Positions 44,040 through 55,807 of a DNA stretch of 64,000 nt are shown here, in pieces. Source of the DNA: Berberis thunbergii (taxonomy: Eukaryota; Streptophyta; Magnoliopsida; Ranunculales; Berberidaceae); assembly GCA_003290165.1 (NCBI GenBank), contig QNQO01005784.1:1-64000 (forward strand), given 5' to 3'. Numbering within the stretch: the first letter of the stretch is position 1; each line of letters begins with the position of its first letter. The position numbers were made by a program, and so were the translations under genes. The notes beneath the pieces are model-generated. The model worked only from the letters and a program-made list of their open reading frames with translations. It was not told the origin of the DNA and made no database searches.

Positions 44040-45730
44040 TGTGCTATAAAAAGTCAACTTTGAATGTCTTAGAAAATAAAAAATGCTATTGAAAATTGGC
44101 GGGTGTTTTGGCTCTCCCACATTTTTTTGTATTTCGCGACATTATCTCTCCTCTCCCCCATTCAGTACACTAAACCACAGAGCTCGCCTCTCATCTCCTT
44201 ATTGCTCGCCTCTCTCTACTCGACTCGTCTCCTTCTTGCTCTTGTTATTGCCCTAAAACATGGCAAAATCGAAAGCACACAACAATCCTTCACTCCATCT
44301 TCTTCTGCAAGCAACATACCATCCTTCACTCCATCTTCTTCTGCAAGCAACAGGTATGTGCTCCTTCAATCTTCTTTTTCTCTCATTCAACGCCATTATC
44401 TCTCTCTGCTTTGGTTCCCTTTAGATCTGGATTCTACCATTCTTTCATCTCTCCAATTCCTTTTTCTCACATCTCCATTTCACTCACTCAGGAACAAACG
44501 ACTATTCAAGCAAGCCAAGTGAAGAGAAGGTGTGTTGATTTAAGCCGAAGCGGAGGAGTTGTGATGGTGATAACTAGCGAGTGATTGTGGTGGCAGAATT
44601 GGATGCATCGGTGGTGCGCCATCAATGCTGGTTCTCAGAGATCTAGGGTTTCCAGATCTTAGCTTCATGTTCTTCTTCTTCTTTGTGTCAATTGTTAATC
44701 ATGTTCGGTACTGGTGAGTTTTCCCCTTTTGCTTTTGGGTTAAGTTTTGTTGTTGGGTTTTTAATTGCTTGATTAATTCGTGATATTTGGTTGTCCCTTT
44801 GGCTTGACTTTGATTTCCTGCATATAATTGGGTTTTCTTCTTTACATGATAATGGAATTGAAGCATGGTAGTGATTGTTTGTTTTGTGTTTTTAGAGATT
44901 CATATCATATAATAACCAAAACCACAAATGGTTTAGCTAAATAATAGTAATAATCATAGAACGTTCCATCAGTCCTGACATAGAGGATTAGTTGTTCTAG
45001 TTTGCTCTTGGAGGTTCGTTCTTATTAACCTTTAGAGATTTGGCAGTTGTTGAAGAACACTCTTTAATGTCAATTTTAAGGTGGGTCGTCAAGGAAAACA
45101 TGGAAAAAACAATATGCTCTTCTAACAGTGGGTAGATTTCTCTAGTAGGACTATTTTCCTTCTCAAAATGAACCAACTACTGGAAATTATTCATTTATAC
45201 TGTCTCTTTTAGTCAATTGAACCTTTATTCTCATGTCCCTTTTTTGCTAATTTATGGAACCGGGTTTTAAAAGTCTGTTTTTTCCCAATACAATTCCCAC
45301 TTTCTGTGCACAACCGTATGATTGTTTTCTTTTGAAGCAAATAAGTTTAATGTAGATGAAAAACTTTCAAAGAACTTATTATATCATTTGTATAGTTTTG
45401 TACAAGGATTTAGAGGACATAGGTTTTCAGTAAAAAGTGATTATCTCCAAGGTCAACTACGTTCTTGTTTCTTACTTTGCTCTGGGGGCTTGGACAATAA
45501 TTTTCAGTGAATGAAAAACAAAGGCCCTATTCTGCTGATATTTATATACAGATAACCTATAAGTTGATAAAGGTATTTTTGAGTTTTATCCATAGATGGC
45601 TAACTTTAATCCTTTCTTGAGGTATTATAGGTAAATGGGTGTGAAATGGCTTTCATATCTTTTTTGGTCCTCGAAAATGACTTCAGGTATCCTCACTTTA
45701 TGTTTTTAGTCACATTACTTTTCTATGGTT
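44040..45730. other. CACTA 2 left interior, no recognised gene
   Basis: Includes a CT-rich open stretch at 44103-44522, UTR-like and with the direct repeat 'ccttcactccatcttcttct', and then AT-rich intron-like DNA. No domain is recognised. Confidence 0.4.
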
Positions 45731-45741
45731 TGAAATTCAGA

Positions 45742-46633
45742 CGGTAGCATCTAAGACCGAAATGTTGATATCCAACAGGATTCCAGAGTCTTTGCCTTGT
45801 TTCCATGATAAAGTTCTAGCAGCAGCTGCAGATGCTGCCATTAATTTCTTTTTGTATTAGAAGAAGATACAGGTATTGTTCGAGTAATTTGATGATTTTA
45901 TCGAGCAGAAAAAAATTCAAATAAAACAATAAAGGTTGATTTGTTAATTTGACTTTTATTGTTTATTTTGTTACCATAGGGTACTGCTTCTGGAATTCTT
46001 GGTGGTATTATTAAGGGCTTTAAAGGGGAGGACAAGGAAAAAAATCCTGGGGATCTCATGGAAAATTTTTGCCAAGTCTAATGCTACGGATTTAGAAAGA
46101 ATATTTTCAAGGGATCCATTCACAAACCCGTTTGCAAATGATCCAAAAGTCTTGGATCTTAATATAGGTTCTTACGAGTCTCTGTCTCTACCCCACTTTC
46201 TTCCAGACACTTTCATTCTTATGATGTTCCTTTTGTGTTTTGAAGATGACATTGTAATTGACGAGTCTTTACACATTACACCTTCTTCATCTCATCATGT
46301 CAAACATGATAAGAAAGGTATAATCTAAATTAATTCATTATTTCGGAAATATATTTCTTCTACACTGATATTATTCTTGTTTCTTACCACAGATAAGAGC
46401 AAAGAGAGAGATAAGTTGTTTGAAGGTGGTAATGTTGATATAAAGCCAAGGCAAAAGACTGCCGATGAAATCAAGGCTAAATATCAGAAAGCCGAGGTAA
46501 TTTTGACACGACAAGTTCACTTTAACTAATGTATTTTTGGAACTTCTCTAAACTGGGCAACCAATTTCAGGATGCCTCTGCTGCAGCTTCCCAGGCAAGA
46601 GATAAGTTGGCAAAGCATGGGGAAAAACTTGAG
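45742..46633 (+). pseudogene. Tomosyn-like (Lgl/SNARE-binding) gene fragment, C-terminal exons
   Basis: Exon-like pieces in order: 45780-45872 'LPCFHDKVLAAAADAA' with a stop; 45981-46060 'GTASGILGGIIKGFKGEDKE'; 46243-46317 'DDIVIDESLHITPSSSHHV'; 46393-46496 'DKLFEGGNVDIKPRQKTADE'; 46571-46633 'ASQARDKLAKHGEKLE'. GT/AG borders are kept. This is the C-terminal end of the plant tomosyn-like WD40 protein (syntaxin-binding, R-SNARE-like), which regulates vesicle fusion. The WD40 part and the last SNARE-like exon are missing, and stops are present. Captured genomic DNA in CACTA 2. Confidence 0.77.
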
Positions 46634-46932
46634 GTAGGCAATCCTTTTGTTTATAATTCCAGAAATCATATTCAGGAGTTGACGGTAGTAATCTACTCTT
46701 AAACGAATACTTGATTTGTTTATCGACTCCAGCAAAAATTGGTTAATTAGAATCAGAACAAGAATAATCATGCATTTGGTAAGCAAAGGGGAACATACTT
46801 GGCCGAAGCTTTCATAGACTTGGAAGAAAACTTACTTATGCTGACATCTATTATTAAGACCATCTAATCAATTGACTTAGCTGAAAAAACTCATAGCAAA
46901 TGATCCTGACCATTTGATGAATATAATATTAG

Positions 46933-47045
46933 ATATTAGCTAAATATGCTGCAAATCCTGCCAGGTGTGGTGATCTTCCTGAGCTGCAAAAGCTAACGAA
47001 GTTGTTCGGTGAACGTTATGGACAAAGTTTTGCAATGGTGGCCGT
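46933..47045 (+). pseudogene. IST1-like (ESCRT regulator) exon fragment
   Basis: One exon-like piece encodes 'AARCGDLPELQKL'-type text: 'GDLPELQKLTKLFGERYGQS' then 'FAMVAVE'. This matches the central part of plant IST1-like proteins, regulators of Vps4 in multivesicular-body formation. It lies 300 bases after the tomosyn piece in the same orientation. Too short to function. Confidence 0.65.
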
Positions 47046-48231
47046 TGAGAGATCATTCTTCTGCAGCCCTCTTTTTTTAACCTCAAATGATTTTAGGGTT
47101 GATTAGTACCGAATGAAGATGGGTTCAATTGCTACAGGTGTAGGATTCAAGGTATGCTTACTTGTACAATGACTGTATTGACTTTCCGTATTTTCTTTGT
47201 AATTTGACCTCTTTTATATTCTTTCTTTGAGAATTACGTTTTGCCTCAACTTATTTCACGTGTAGTTTTATTTTTGTTATCAAGATCCTGGAAAGAAAGA
47301 AAGCTGTCCATTTGTATCCTCTGCCTTGTCATTATTCTGTTTGGATTCCTCACTCTCTAGGTTTTATCTTTTACTAGAATGATCTTCTATCTCTGTGTCA
47401 GACAAAAAAAATTTCTCTTGACAATTCTTAAACAGTCACAATCATCTTCTTTTACATATTTGAAATACATCAGGCACACAATATAAGTATGTGCATCAAG
47501 GGCTTGGAACCTATATCAAAATGCCATATCTTGATACTTCACCCGTCATTCAAGTTAGCAGGGGATCTGTTAAACTAGCAGACTAATGAGATAGACTGGT
47601 GATATAACCTTGACTGTTTATCATCTATCTCGTGTGCTTATTGATGGAGATTATATTTAAGTATTTGTTGTTGATCTCGTGATCATTATCAAAGTGAAAG
47701 TAGAATATTTGTCTTAAACACGTCAAAGCAAAATAAATATGTTATGCTGATTTAAAGTTTCATATACTTTAGTCTTTTTTGACAACAAACTAGGAAGTAT
47801 GGGAAATTTTAGAGTTTGATGCATGGCTGGGTGACAAGGTGGATATGGGACATACACCTTAGGAGGAACTTGTTTAAGTAGTTAAGGACAAGTTGGATAT
47901 GGGTGACAAGTTTGATGCATCATCATCGGTAGAGCTATTGAAAAACAATATACAATTAATTTTCAAACTCTTCTAGATCACAGTTGAGACTGTTATGTTT
48001 CTTTTCTCAACCACTATGTGCAAGAGAGGAGAGTAGGGTACTACTGTACTAGACAAATTTACCAGTTATTGACTTTATGTCGGGGTACTAGACAAATTTA
48101 CTCTTTAGTTATTGACTTTATGTCCCTTACTGATTTGGCAAAACTTAATTGTATAGTCAGTTGCCATTTATACTGATCCCATTATGCTTGTATAACAGTT
48201 GTTTTACTATGCTTTCATGTCATTTACAGCA
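47046..48231. other. CACTA 2 interior, no recognised gene
   Basis: AT-rich, intron-like DNA. A short direct repeat, 'ctagacaaatttac' (48048 and 48086), is followed by 'cagttattgactttatgtc'-like text. Nothing else supported. Confidence 0.4.
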
Positions 48232-48394
48232 TTGTGCGGGAATAAATTGCTTGGCTGTTTTGAAATCATCTGCACCTAACAATTGTGACTACTTATTAAT
48301 TGGAAGCCGAGATGGAACTCTGAAAAGATGGGCATTGGCTGAAGATTCTGATACCTGTTATACCACAATTAAGTCACATGTTGATTGGGCATTT
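48232..48394 (+). pseudogene. WDR48-like WD40 gene fragment
   Basis: Encodes 'HCAGINCLAVLKSSAPNNCD' then 'YLLIGSRDGTLKRWALAEDS' and 'IKSHVDW', ending in intron-like DNA. This is an N-terminal WD40 blade of the plant WDR48/UAF1-like protein, a co-factor of deubiquitinases. A single exon with intact frame; the other blades are absent. Confidence 0.77.
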
Positions 48395-49548
48395 CATTTT
48401 TTTCAGTTCTTAAATTGCCTTAAATTCTTTGGATTTTCTCATATTTTCATATTGTAAAATATATTTATGGCTCCTAGAATTGGGTTACGTTTGAGTATGA
48501 GGGTTCATGGATAAAAAATCACATTTTTTCCACAGTCATAAGGCTAAAATGGGTGTGTGTGGAGCGACGTGTTGTGATCATTTGCAGAGCTAAGGGTGTT
48601 TATTAGTTAGAGGTTTAATAATATCTAACTAGAGGTAAATATATTTAATAATAGGGGATGAGAAGTGTTTGTTTAGGCTCTAATTGAAACCTCTTAACTC
48701 ATGAAAATCATATCATTGGTTCATAGGATGTTCGCGGGTAATGTCTGATGAAAATCTGAATCAAACATTTTTCCAAACATATGATTCGGACAGGAACCAC
48801 TATGTTTTCTAATTTCCAGATATTTATGGCTGAATCAGACATAAAACAAACATCAACATCCCCTAAGTGTCCATGTATGAATGCTGGACATTTTTGCAAG
48901 TAATCCAGTTAACCGTTTCATTGCAGTTTTCCATGATGGTGAATAATGAACATAAATATCATGAAGACTGGAAAATTTGGCTAGTCATTACTTGAAATTA
49001 GTTTATTACAACCCATTGTTTCCTGAGATCAATAGCAGGGAAAACACAACTTATTGCTCTAAAATGGCATTGGTGTCATCAACTATTCCCTGTTCAGTTA
49101 GTTTATCCTAGCATCAGAAAATCTCTTTAGTCCTTAGTAATGTTGTCTATTTATGTAGTATTTGTACTTTACCGTGAGTTCCTCACTCACCTTCTCAATT
49201 CAATGAATCATCCTCCATTTTGCTAATCAATATATAAACTATAAGATTTAAATTGATTGTAGAATTAATATTCTTAACCATGAAAATTTAAGTTGATTTT
49301 TAAAACTAATATCTATACCGTGAACTTTTTCTTTTCAAGTTATTGACGAATTGCTCATAGTTCTGTTACATTTGATTATTTGGTTTTGTATACTGTATGT
49401 TGTGGACATGGCTATGTAAAAAATGATCATACATCTTATTACAGTAAAGTATGTGAGATTGAGAATTTCTCAAACTTTCTAATTTTTTTATCAACATTTT
49501 TGTGTTTTCCACTTTTTGTTGTTCTTATTTCCTTTTTCATATGCATAC
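48395..49548. other. CACTA 2 interior, no recognised gene
   Basis: AT-rich DNA of intron character. No domain or repeat that can be supported. Confidence 0.4.
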
Positions 49549-49680
49549 AGGAGAGATTTTCTTAGATATCTTGAAGACTGCATGGAGCCCTGCTTGGACT
49601 CTCCAGTCAGTTTGTAGGGTTATAATTGCTTTAATGGCTCATCCAGAACCTGATACCCCACTCAATTGTGATTCAGGCAA
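49549..49680 (+). pseudogene. PEX4: PEX4 / UBC21 (ubiquitin-conjugating E2) exon fragment
   Basis: An acceptor (tacag at 49550) is followed by 'GEIFLDILKTAWSPAWTLQS' then 'VCRVIIALMAHPEPDTPLNC' and DSG. This is the plant peroxin-4 E2 exon just after the catalytic cysteine (the ICLDILK region of the family). PEX4 monoubiquitinates the import receptor PEX5 at the peroxisome membrane. The position homologous to the active-site Cys (family I-C-L-D) reads I-F-L-D, so even the fragment has lost it. No other exons of the gene are seen. Confidence 0.87.
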
Positions 49681-50640
49681 GTTGTTTTGTGGTTAATGTA
49701 TAACTTTTTTTTGTGTTCTGTTTTAGCTGCAAAATTGGACTATTTTTGTTCTATATTGGCACAAAGCACCGTGGGAGTTGATGTTGCTGCAGCAGTGGTA
49801 GTGGGAGAAGTCCTGACTGAGTAGCTAAAAGTTTGCCAGGGAATAATTTTTAGGAGAGGATATTGCTGCTTTTTACTGCTCCAAATCGAAGATACAAGTA
49901 TGTTTCCATCAATGTTTTTAAATATTTTGTTTTACATTCTTAGTGGTTTGATAGTTCTCTTCTCATTGCTGTTAGCGATTTCTAAAATATCAATTAAGTC
50001 CATCCCCACTTTCCCTGTATTCCCTGTCATCCTACTCCTCCAGTTATACCACAGCATGCTCTGTGTTACCTGGTCCAAATGTTTCTTGGATTTTTATAAG
50101 CAACAATTCATTTCCTACCCCACTTCCACTAGACCTGAAATTTTAGTAGACAAGATCTAACATTGAATATGCATCCCACAGAACTTTATACCTCTTAGTG
50201 AAGTTCTATGGTTCAACACATTTTCCTTTCAAATACTTCAAATCTATGTCAATGTTAACATTAAGGCTTTGTTCATGAGGGCGATTGGAATATATTTACT
50301 GTATGATTATCAGATAGTAATCATTAGAAGAAGTTACTGCATAGTTGAATCTCCTCTTTACGCTGAAAAAGATGTGAACCATAGTACAAGATAATATAGT
50401 AGTATCCATAAAGGAGAGGATTTGCTTGGCTTTTTCTTTTTACTGTATGGTTCAAGTATTTGCTCTTTATTGTTTTCTTTTTTCTTTTTTCTTTTCTTCT
50501 AATGTCGTCTACCACCACCAGAGAAAATTCTTTTGGTTGCTTTTTTGTTTGATAAATTACAATAACAAGTTGTGAACTTGTGGTAATTGCATATTCATGC
50601 TGTATGTTACTTTATTCTATACCACTCTGCAATTATTTTC
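49681..50640. other. CACTA 2 interior, unassigned
   Basis: Bases 49727-49822 may be an exon ('DYFCSILAQSTVGVDVAAAV'), but the family is not recognised. The rest is AT-rich. Confidence 0.4.
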
Positions 50641-50659
50641 TGAACTAATTGAACTCTTA

Positions 50660-50816
50660 TGTCAGGCTAGTTCACATATGGAGTTTCAGCAATTGAGGCA
50701 TCGTGTAGTGTCATTGGACAATCAGTTGAAGGGCTCTTCCAAAGTGTGTGATGATGAAATGTCAGGCCACCAACTTGAAGCTCAAACTGCAAAGAAAGAT
50801 AAGGGTAAGGGTACAT
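50660..50816 (+). pseudogene. Unassigned terminal exon-like piece in CACTA 2
   Basis: After an AG acceptor, about 50 codons read 'SSHMEFQQLRHRVVSLDNQL' and end lysine-rich ('KKDKGKGT') with a stop, followed by UTR-like DNA and then the subterminal repeats. By position it could be the last exon of a CACTA-encoded or captured gene; the family is not recognised. Confidence 0.4.
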
Positions 50817-51109
50817 AAGGTTGTGCAAGAAGAAGAAGACCAAACTAAATGTTGATGTTAGAGTTTAGTTCAACAGTATTTTCCATGTAACGGTGGACGG
50901 TGGGTTTTCCCAAATTGGGGTTGCAGACATGCGGTCTAGTGTAAATCTTGTAAAATTTCGCTGGAACTTGTAAAATCTTGTACAATTTCTCTTGAACTTG
51001 TTCAAATTGTTTAGCTTCTATGGTTAAAGAAATTAGTGTTATAATAGCATTTATGAAATTTCAAATTGGTACCAAATGAAATTAAAAAAATAAATAAATA
51101 AAAAAATTG

Positions 51110-51326
51110 CTATGTATACCTACCATAGCGTTTTTGAAACGCTATGGTAGACTCTATCATAGCGTTTCAGAAACGCTATAAAAGGATCTACCATAGCGTT
51201 TTTAAAACGCTATAACAGGCTAACTTTCTATAGCGGTTTAAAACCGCTATAATAGACCCAGGGTCTATTATAGCGCCGACAGACATAGCGTTTTTGAACC
51301 GCTATTAAAGGGCTTTTTTTGTAGTG
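51110..51326. repeat. Right subterminal repeats of CACTA 2
   Basis: Six or so copies of 'atagcgtttttgaaacgcta' or variants, alternating orientation and self-complementary, ending at TTTTTTTGTAGTG. Confidence 0.85.
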
Positions 51327-52770
51327 GGCTGAGCGTGCTTCAAAATGGTCCACTCCATTGAGGGAGGAGTGTGATTCTGACCTGTTCGCTGAGGCATAGG
51401 TCGTAGCATTTGATTTGAAGAATGACCACCTGTGGCTAACAGAGGTTAATGATGCATCGAAGCTTTAATAAAAAGCTGATGTTGGCTACTGAGGTGGCTT
51501 CTACTAATATGATCAATCCAAGCTTGTTTTACTGGAAGGCCTTGATAAAGATTTGTATGTGGCCCCCGAGGTATCTCATCTTGTTGGTGGATTGTCTAAC
51601 ATAGGTCGTTGCAGCGTGGACCCTTCTTCTTGCAGTTTATATTGCCCTTCACCCTACTCTAGGTCGTATGTCAAGATAACATAAGGTCCAATAGATAATT
51701 CACTTCCTTTTCTCCCTTTGGACTCTACTAAGTTGGCTCACAACAAAGAGTCGGCTGCTGATGACAAGGGGAAGGTAGTAGATGAGGGCCCAGGTGTGGG
51801 TGAAGAATGCAAAGGGCGGTGCTGGTGTAATTCCGCATCTGGGAGACCTTCATCCAGATTGGCGGATGATTTTGTTTGCTCTGGATGTAGTAAAAATGAG
51901 CAACCAGGCATGGTGCCAGGAGGTTGATATCGATTATGCTTCAAGGAAGTATATCAACTAACATTATAGATAGCTAGTGAACCGTGTTTTAAAGCCAAAG
52001 AAGAATGCGTTGGGAGAGTATATGGATAAAGGGATGAACATCTTATGTTGGGGATGTCGCATCTGAGCCAAGTGGCCGTCACTAGGACGAAAATTGAAGC
52101 GGCCCGCAAGAGGGTGTAAACCATGAAGCGCGTCTTCTCTAATATGCAGAAGACGTATTCTGATGCATCCTTTGAAATTGAATCACTCAGAAAAAAAACT
52201 TGAAGAGAGGAGGTTGGAACAATCAACCGTTGATGCCGAGGCCCAAAGGGTTCGTTTGGAAGCCATCGAGTCTGATTTAGCAGAGGCGGTGTTCGCAAGG
52301 GACAGATCCAGGGAAGAGCTAAACCTAGCCCGCCATGACTAAAAAGTGGCGCATGAAACTGTGACTAAAGTGCGCCACAAGTTGCAGTCTCTTACTGATA
52401 TTTAATTCAACGCTCGAAAAGCAAGAAAAGTTGGGGAGTAGCTACTTCTGGTGCAGCATGAACTTAGCGTAGTTAAAAATAGCTTGAATACTGAGCAATC
52501 TCAGACCGATGCTCTGACAGGGAAACTGAAGCTGCTGGAACATTGTCTTGTTGAAGCAAAGGCGCAAGGCACGTTTGAATTCCGAAGGGTCGTTCATTGG
52601 AGGTTGGAAATGCTCGCGTTGATGAAAGAAGAGCATTCGAACTGGGACCTTGCTTACTACAGGAAGGTGTCCTTTGCGAATTTCGGAGAAATCTTTGAGT
52701 TGTCATAGGAAGAGGGCGATCTGGATAATGGCGCTCAAGCTGAGGCACGCATGGACGCAACTCCTGCTTC
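51327..52770 (+). pseudogene. aORF copy E, C-terminal coiled-coil part
   Basis: Resumes after CACTA 2. A linker precedes the conserved block, eroded at 51890-52100 (M-S-N-Q-A-W-C-Q-E-V-D-I-D-Y-A), and then the coiled coil at 52451-52708 ('MQHELSVVKNSLNTEQSQTD') ending 'MKEEHSNWDLAYYRKVSFAN'. It has many shifts and stops. It aligns with copies A, C and D. Confidence 0.73.
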
Positions 52771-53380
52771 TTCTCTTGTTAAGCTTAGTTCCCCTGTACT
52801 TGTACCTTCTCTTGATGAGGAGTAACTTTTGTACGTCTGTACCTTTAAAACATGTTTATTTCGAATATACTTCGTATTCGTGTTCTATTCGATCCCCCTG
52901 TTGCATGTTTTCCATTTCGCCTTATAGTTTTATTTTGATGTAGATTTTGTTGGGTTAGCGGGGAGCCGTGTGGTCTATATGCGGTTGAGAGTTTGATCGT
53001 TTATGCCGCGAGTAATTTTGACTTTTACTTCCATGAGGTCTCAGAGTCGCCATTGCGTAGTTATGCACAATACTAAGCATTATGTATGATGTGATTGGGT
53101 TTGGCAATGGGTTACTTTACCCAGGCTATAACTTATCCTCGAGGTGAGCCGTCAGAGGCTCAAGTTATATATTGGACCGTCGGTTACGATCGTTGGCATG
53201 AGTGAATTGTTACAGTCGAGCACATGTGTTGTCGTATGTAGTAAAACAAAGGCGCTTGGTTCTCTCGTGTAGCATTCGTTTGCACTTAGCGGATTAGTTT
53301 TCGGGTCGGCTTAAGCGGCCATTGCTAATAATGGGATGTCAACCCATGTGGGCATGAAGACGTTGACTGAGTTGTAATCA
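52771..53380 (+). other. aORF copy E 3' tail
   Basis: Homologous to the tails of the other copies; no gene recognised. Confidence 0.45.
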
Positions 53381-53460
53381 GATTCGGTGACCACTGTCCT
53401 GTGGAAGAGCAGTGGTCCCGTGGCGAGCCATCGACATCAATCGGAACTAGCCGTCGGGGT
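53380..53460. repeat. Collapsed tandem repeat, copy E (single remnant)
   Basis: One partial unit ('ttcggtgaccactgtcctgtggaagagcag' type, 'cccgtggcgagccatcgaca') stands where the other copies have four to six units; the array has been lost. Confidence 0.65.
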
Positions 53461-54713
53461 GAACAAGAAGTCATCATCATCAGTCAAAATTAACTAAGCT
53501 TACCTAGCTAGGTTGGGGCTCCGCCTAATACGGGTGTACGAGCTAACTTTCGAAGTCGAATTGCATTGTGCGAACTAGTTTCCACTCATTTCAATGAAAT
53601 TATTTAAAAATAGGTGTCTTAAATCAGCTGGTGATATGTAGGTGTGCTCCGTGTGTCAAGAGTGACAAGGGCCTCTATTGTTTGCGTCGTGCATGTGGTA
53701 GAGTGTCGATCGGATGGTGAGCTGAGCTGGTGGGCCCATATAAGAAAAAACTAGGTCTTATCATAGGATCATGGTGCCATGTGTACGGCTTAGATTGCGA
53801 GACGGTAGAGTATCGGTTACTCCCTCCAATTAATGGGGTTGTGTGCAACGTCATTAATTGATTGAACGTGGATCTGAGCAATTTTCATGGGAACCGTTGC
53901 CTCTTCATTTCCCATACGGTATTCAATATAGACATTTAATGCCGACACGCCTGTTTGGTAAGCCACTACGTCTATATAATGGTGTTTCCTTACTGTTGTA
54001 GGTAGTATCTTCTGCAGAGTAAAACATTTTCACAAAGGATATGCTTTGAAGCATTTTCTATAGGTAGTAAAAGCATTTAATGTTGAGTAAAAGCATTTTT
54101 ACTCAAAGGATATGCTTTGGGTTTTCCAAAGGATAATGGAGCGTTCTTGTTCTTTGAGTCTATGAATGTTTTGACATTTGCAGCGATGAGTCTTGAGAAG
54201 TCTTGTTATTATGTGTGGTCACCCACTCTAGGTGAGCACCAGATTAGTTCATTGAGACCTTGTAATTTTTTATCGTATTGCGAATAAGTAGTATAGACTT
54301 TCCCTCAAGGGACTAGTCTATTTTTTATGTGTTGGCACCCCATCGGCGCTTCGAACCGCATAATTTCTGAGATAACACTAGCAGCCAACTTTGGAGCAAT
54401 TGCTTTCCTCCCTCCTCAGCTAGCCTTGACACGTTGCGCTACATTAGAACTCGAAGTTGCGGGGCGGAGTGAAGTTGAACATGGCATTTCGGAGTGGGCC
54501 ATTAACTCCCAGACACCCCTCTCATCCCTCAATGGGAGGGTGCACTTGATTTGTTTCAACCTACTACTTGTCCCAAGTTCAGCTGATTGGGTGGATCAAG
54601 CGTGTGAGTTGGTTGTAGCTTCGGCCAGCGTGTCACGGGGTCTCTAGTTGCTGATTTTGTACCACCTCAGGTCGTCCTTGCGAGGTGGATCCGACGAAGT
54701 ATTGAATTGAGTG
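53461..54713 (+). other. Conserved spacer, copy E (left part)
   Basis: Homologous to 19100-20310, with the TATA-like 'ctatataatggtg' near 53972. A small internal duplication of 'aaaagcattt' occurs at 54020-54100. Interrupted by the hAT-type element. Confidence 0.5.
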
Positions 54714-55807
54714 TAGGGATGGCAGTGGGGCGGATATTCACCGATATCTGCCCCACCCAATCCGTTTGGGGCGGTTTTGGATATGGCTGAATGGGTTTTC
54801 GGGTATCCAAAAAATATGCGTTCACTATTTGGGGCGGATACAGATTTGGCCATATCCGCCCCGCAGGCCCCGCGGATATCCGTTTAACCAATGAATTTAC
54901 AAAATTACCCTTTCTCTATATAAAGCGATTATTAACTTCCTCCCTCGGACCCTCACCTCACACCAATCGCTCTCCCTCACTCACCAAGCTCTCCCTCACA
55001 GAGCGACTCCCTCCCTCACTCACACCGCACACCACCTCGCCCTCCCTCACGCCGCGAGATCCTCCCTGCTCCCCTCACGCAGCGAGACGCGAGATCCTCC
55101 CTGCTCCCTTCAAGCCGCGAGATGCCGAAACGCCGAGATCCTCCCTGCTCCCTACTCCCTTCACACTGCGAGACGCTGAGATCCTCGTTGCTCGTTGTTC
55201 CCTGCTCCCCTCACGCAGAGAGATCCTCCCTGTTGCCCTCACATAGCGATCTGCCTCCCTGCTCTCGAAAGAAAAGGGTTTCTTCCATCTCCCCCTTCAA
55301 AGATCAAGATCAAGAGATCATGATCAAGATCAAGATCTGATCTGATCAAGATCTGATCTCAGATATCAAGATCTGATCTGTTCATGATCTAATCAAGATC
55401 TGATCATGATTAGATTTAAAGATCTAATCTGAGATCAGATCAAATCGAATTTTTTGAATTTGTTGTAATTTTTTATTTTTTTGTTAATTTTTGTATGGTT
55501 TGTAATTTCTGGAATTTTTTTGTTAATTTTTGTATGGTTTGTAATTTCCGAAATTTTTTGTAATTTCGGTATGATCTCACAAAAACCAAATATGTATAAT
55601 TTGTTGTATTATGTTTTTTTGTAATTTTTGTGATTCGATATTTGAGAATCTGTTTTTTTTTCTCCGGGTATTTTGGACGGGGCGGATATCCGTCAATCCA
55701 TCCGGTTCGGGGATATGGTAAACAGATATTCGAGGAGGATTTGGATATCCGTGATCTCTAGCGGGGCGGGGATGGATTTGTCCAAATCCGCCCCGTTGCC
55801 ATCCCTA
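54714..55807. mobile_element. hAT-type non-autonomous element (1.1 kb)
   Basis: Inverted ends TAGGGATGGCA / TGCCATCCCTA. The 8-bp duplication ATTGAGTG is perfect (54706-54713, 55808-55815), diagnostic of hAT. Both subterminal parts carry repeated 'ggggcggatatccg' motifs. The interior has a GC-rich tandem stretch (54940-55260, 'gagatcctccctgctccc' repeated) and a 'gatcaagatctgatc' tract (55300-55440). No transposase; the frames through the tandem stretch are not genes. Confidence 0.87.

Larger units (their letters stand above)
43986..51326. mobile_element. CACTA element 2 (7.3 kb, non-autonomous, gene-capturing)
   Basis: The left end CACTACAACACAAA and right end TTTTTTTGTAGTG are inverted. 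The duplication is GGC (43983-43985, 51327-51329). Removing the element joins the aORF E halves ('aagtctcgcactggggc' to 'tgagcgtgct'). The right subterminal region holds 'catagcgttttngaaacgctat' palindromes. No transposase is recognised. At least four host gene pieces, all plus strand and with introns, lie inside. Confidence 0.87.

Noticed and set aside
54791..55340. Overlapping plus-strand frames rich in Ser/Pro/Arg
   Set aside because: Frames through the tandem 'gagatcctccctgctccc' core of the hAT-type element; they shift between frames and have no domain.
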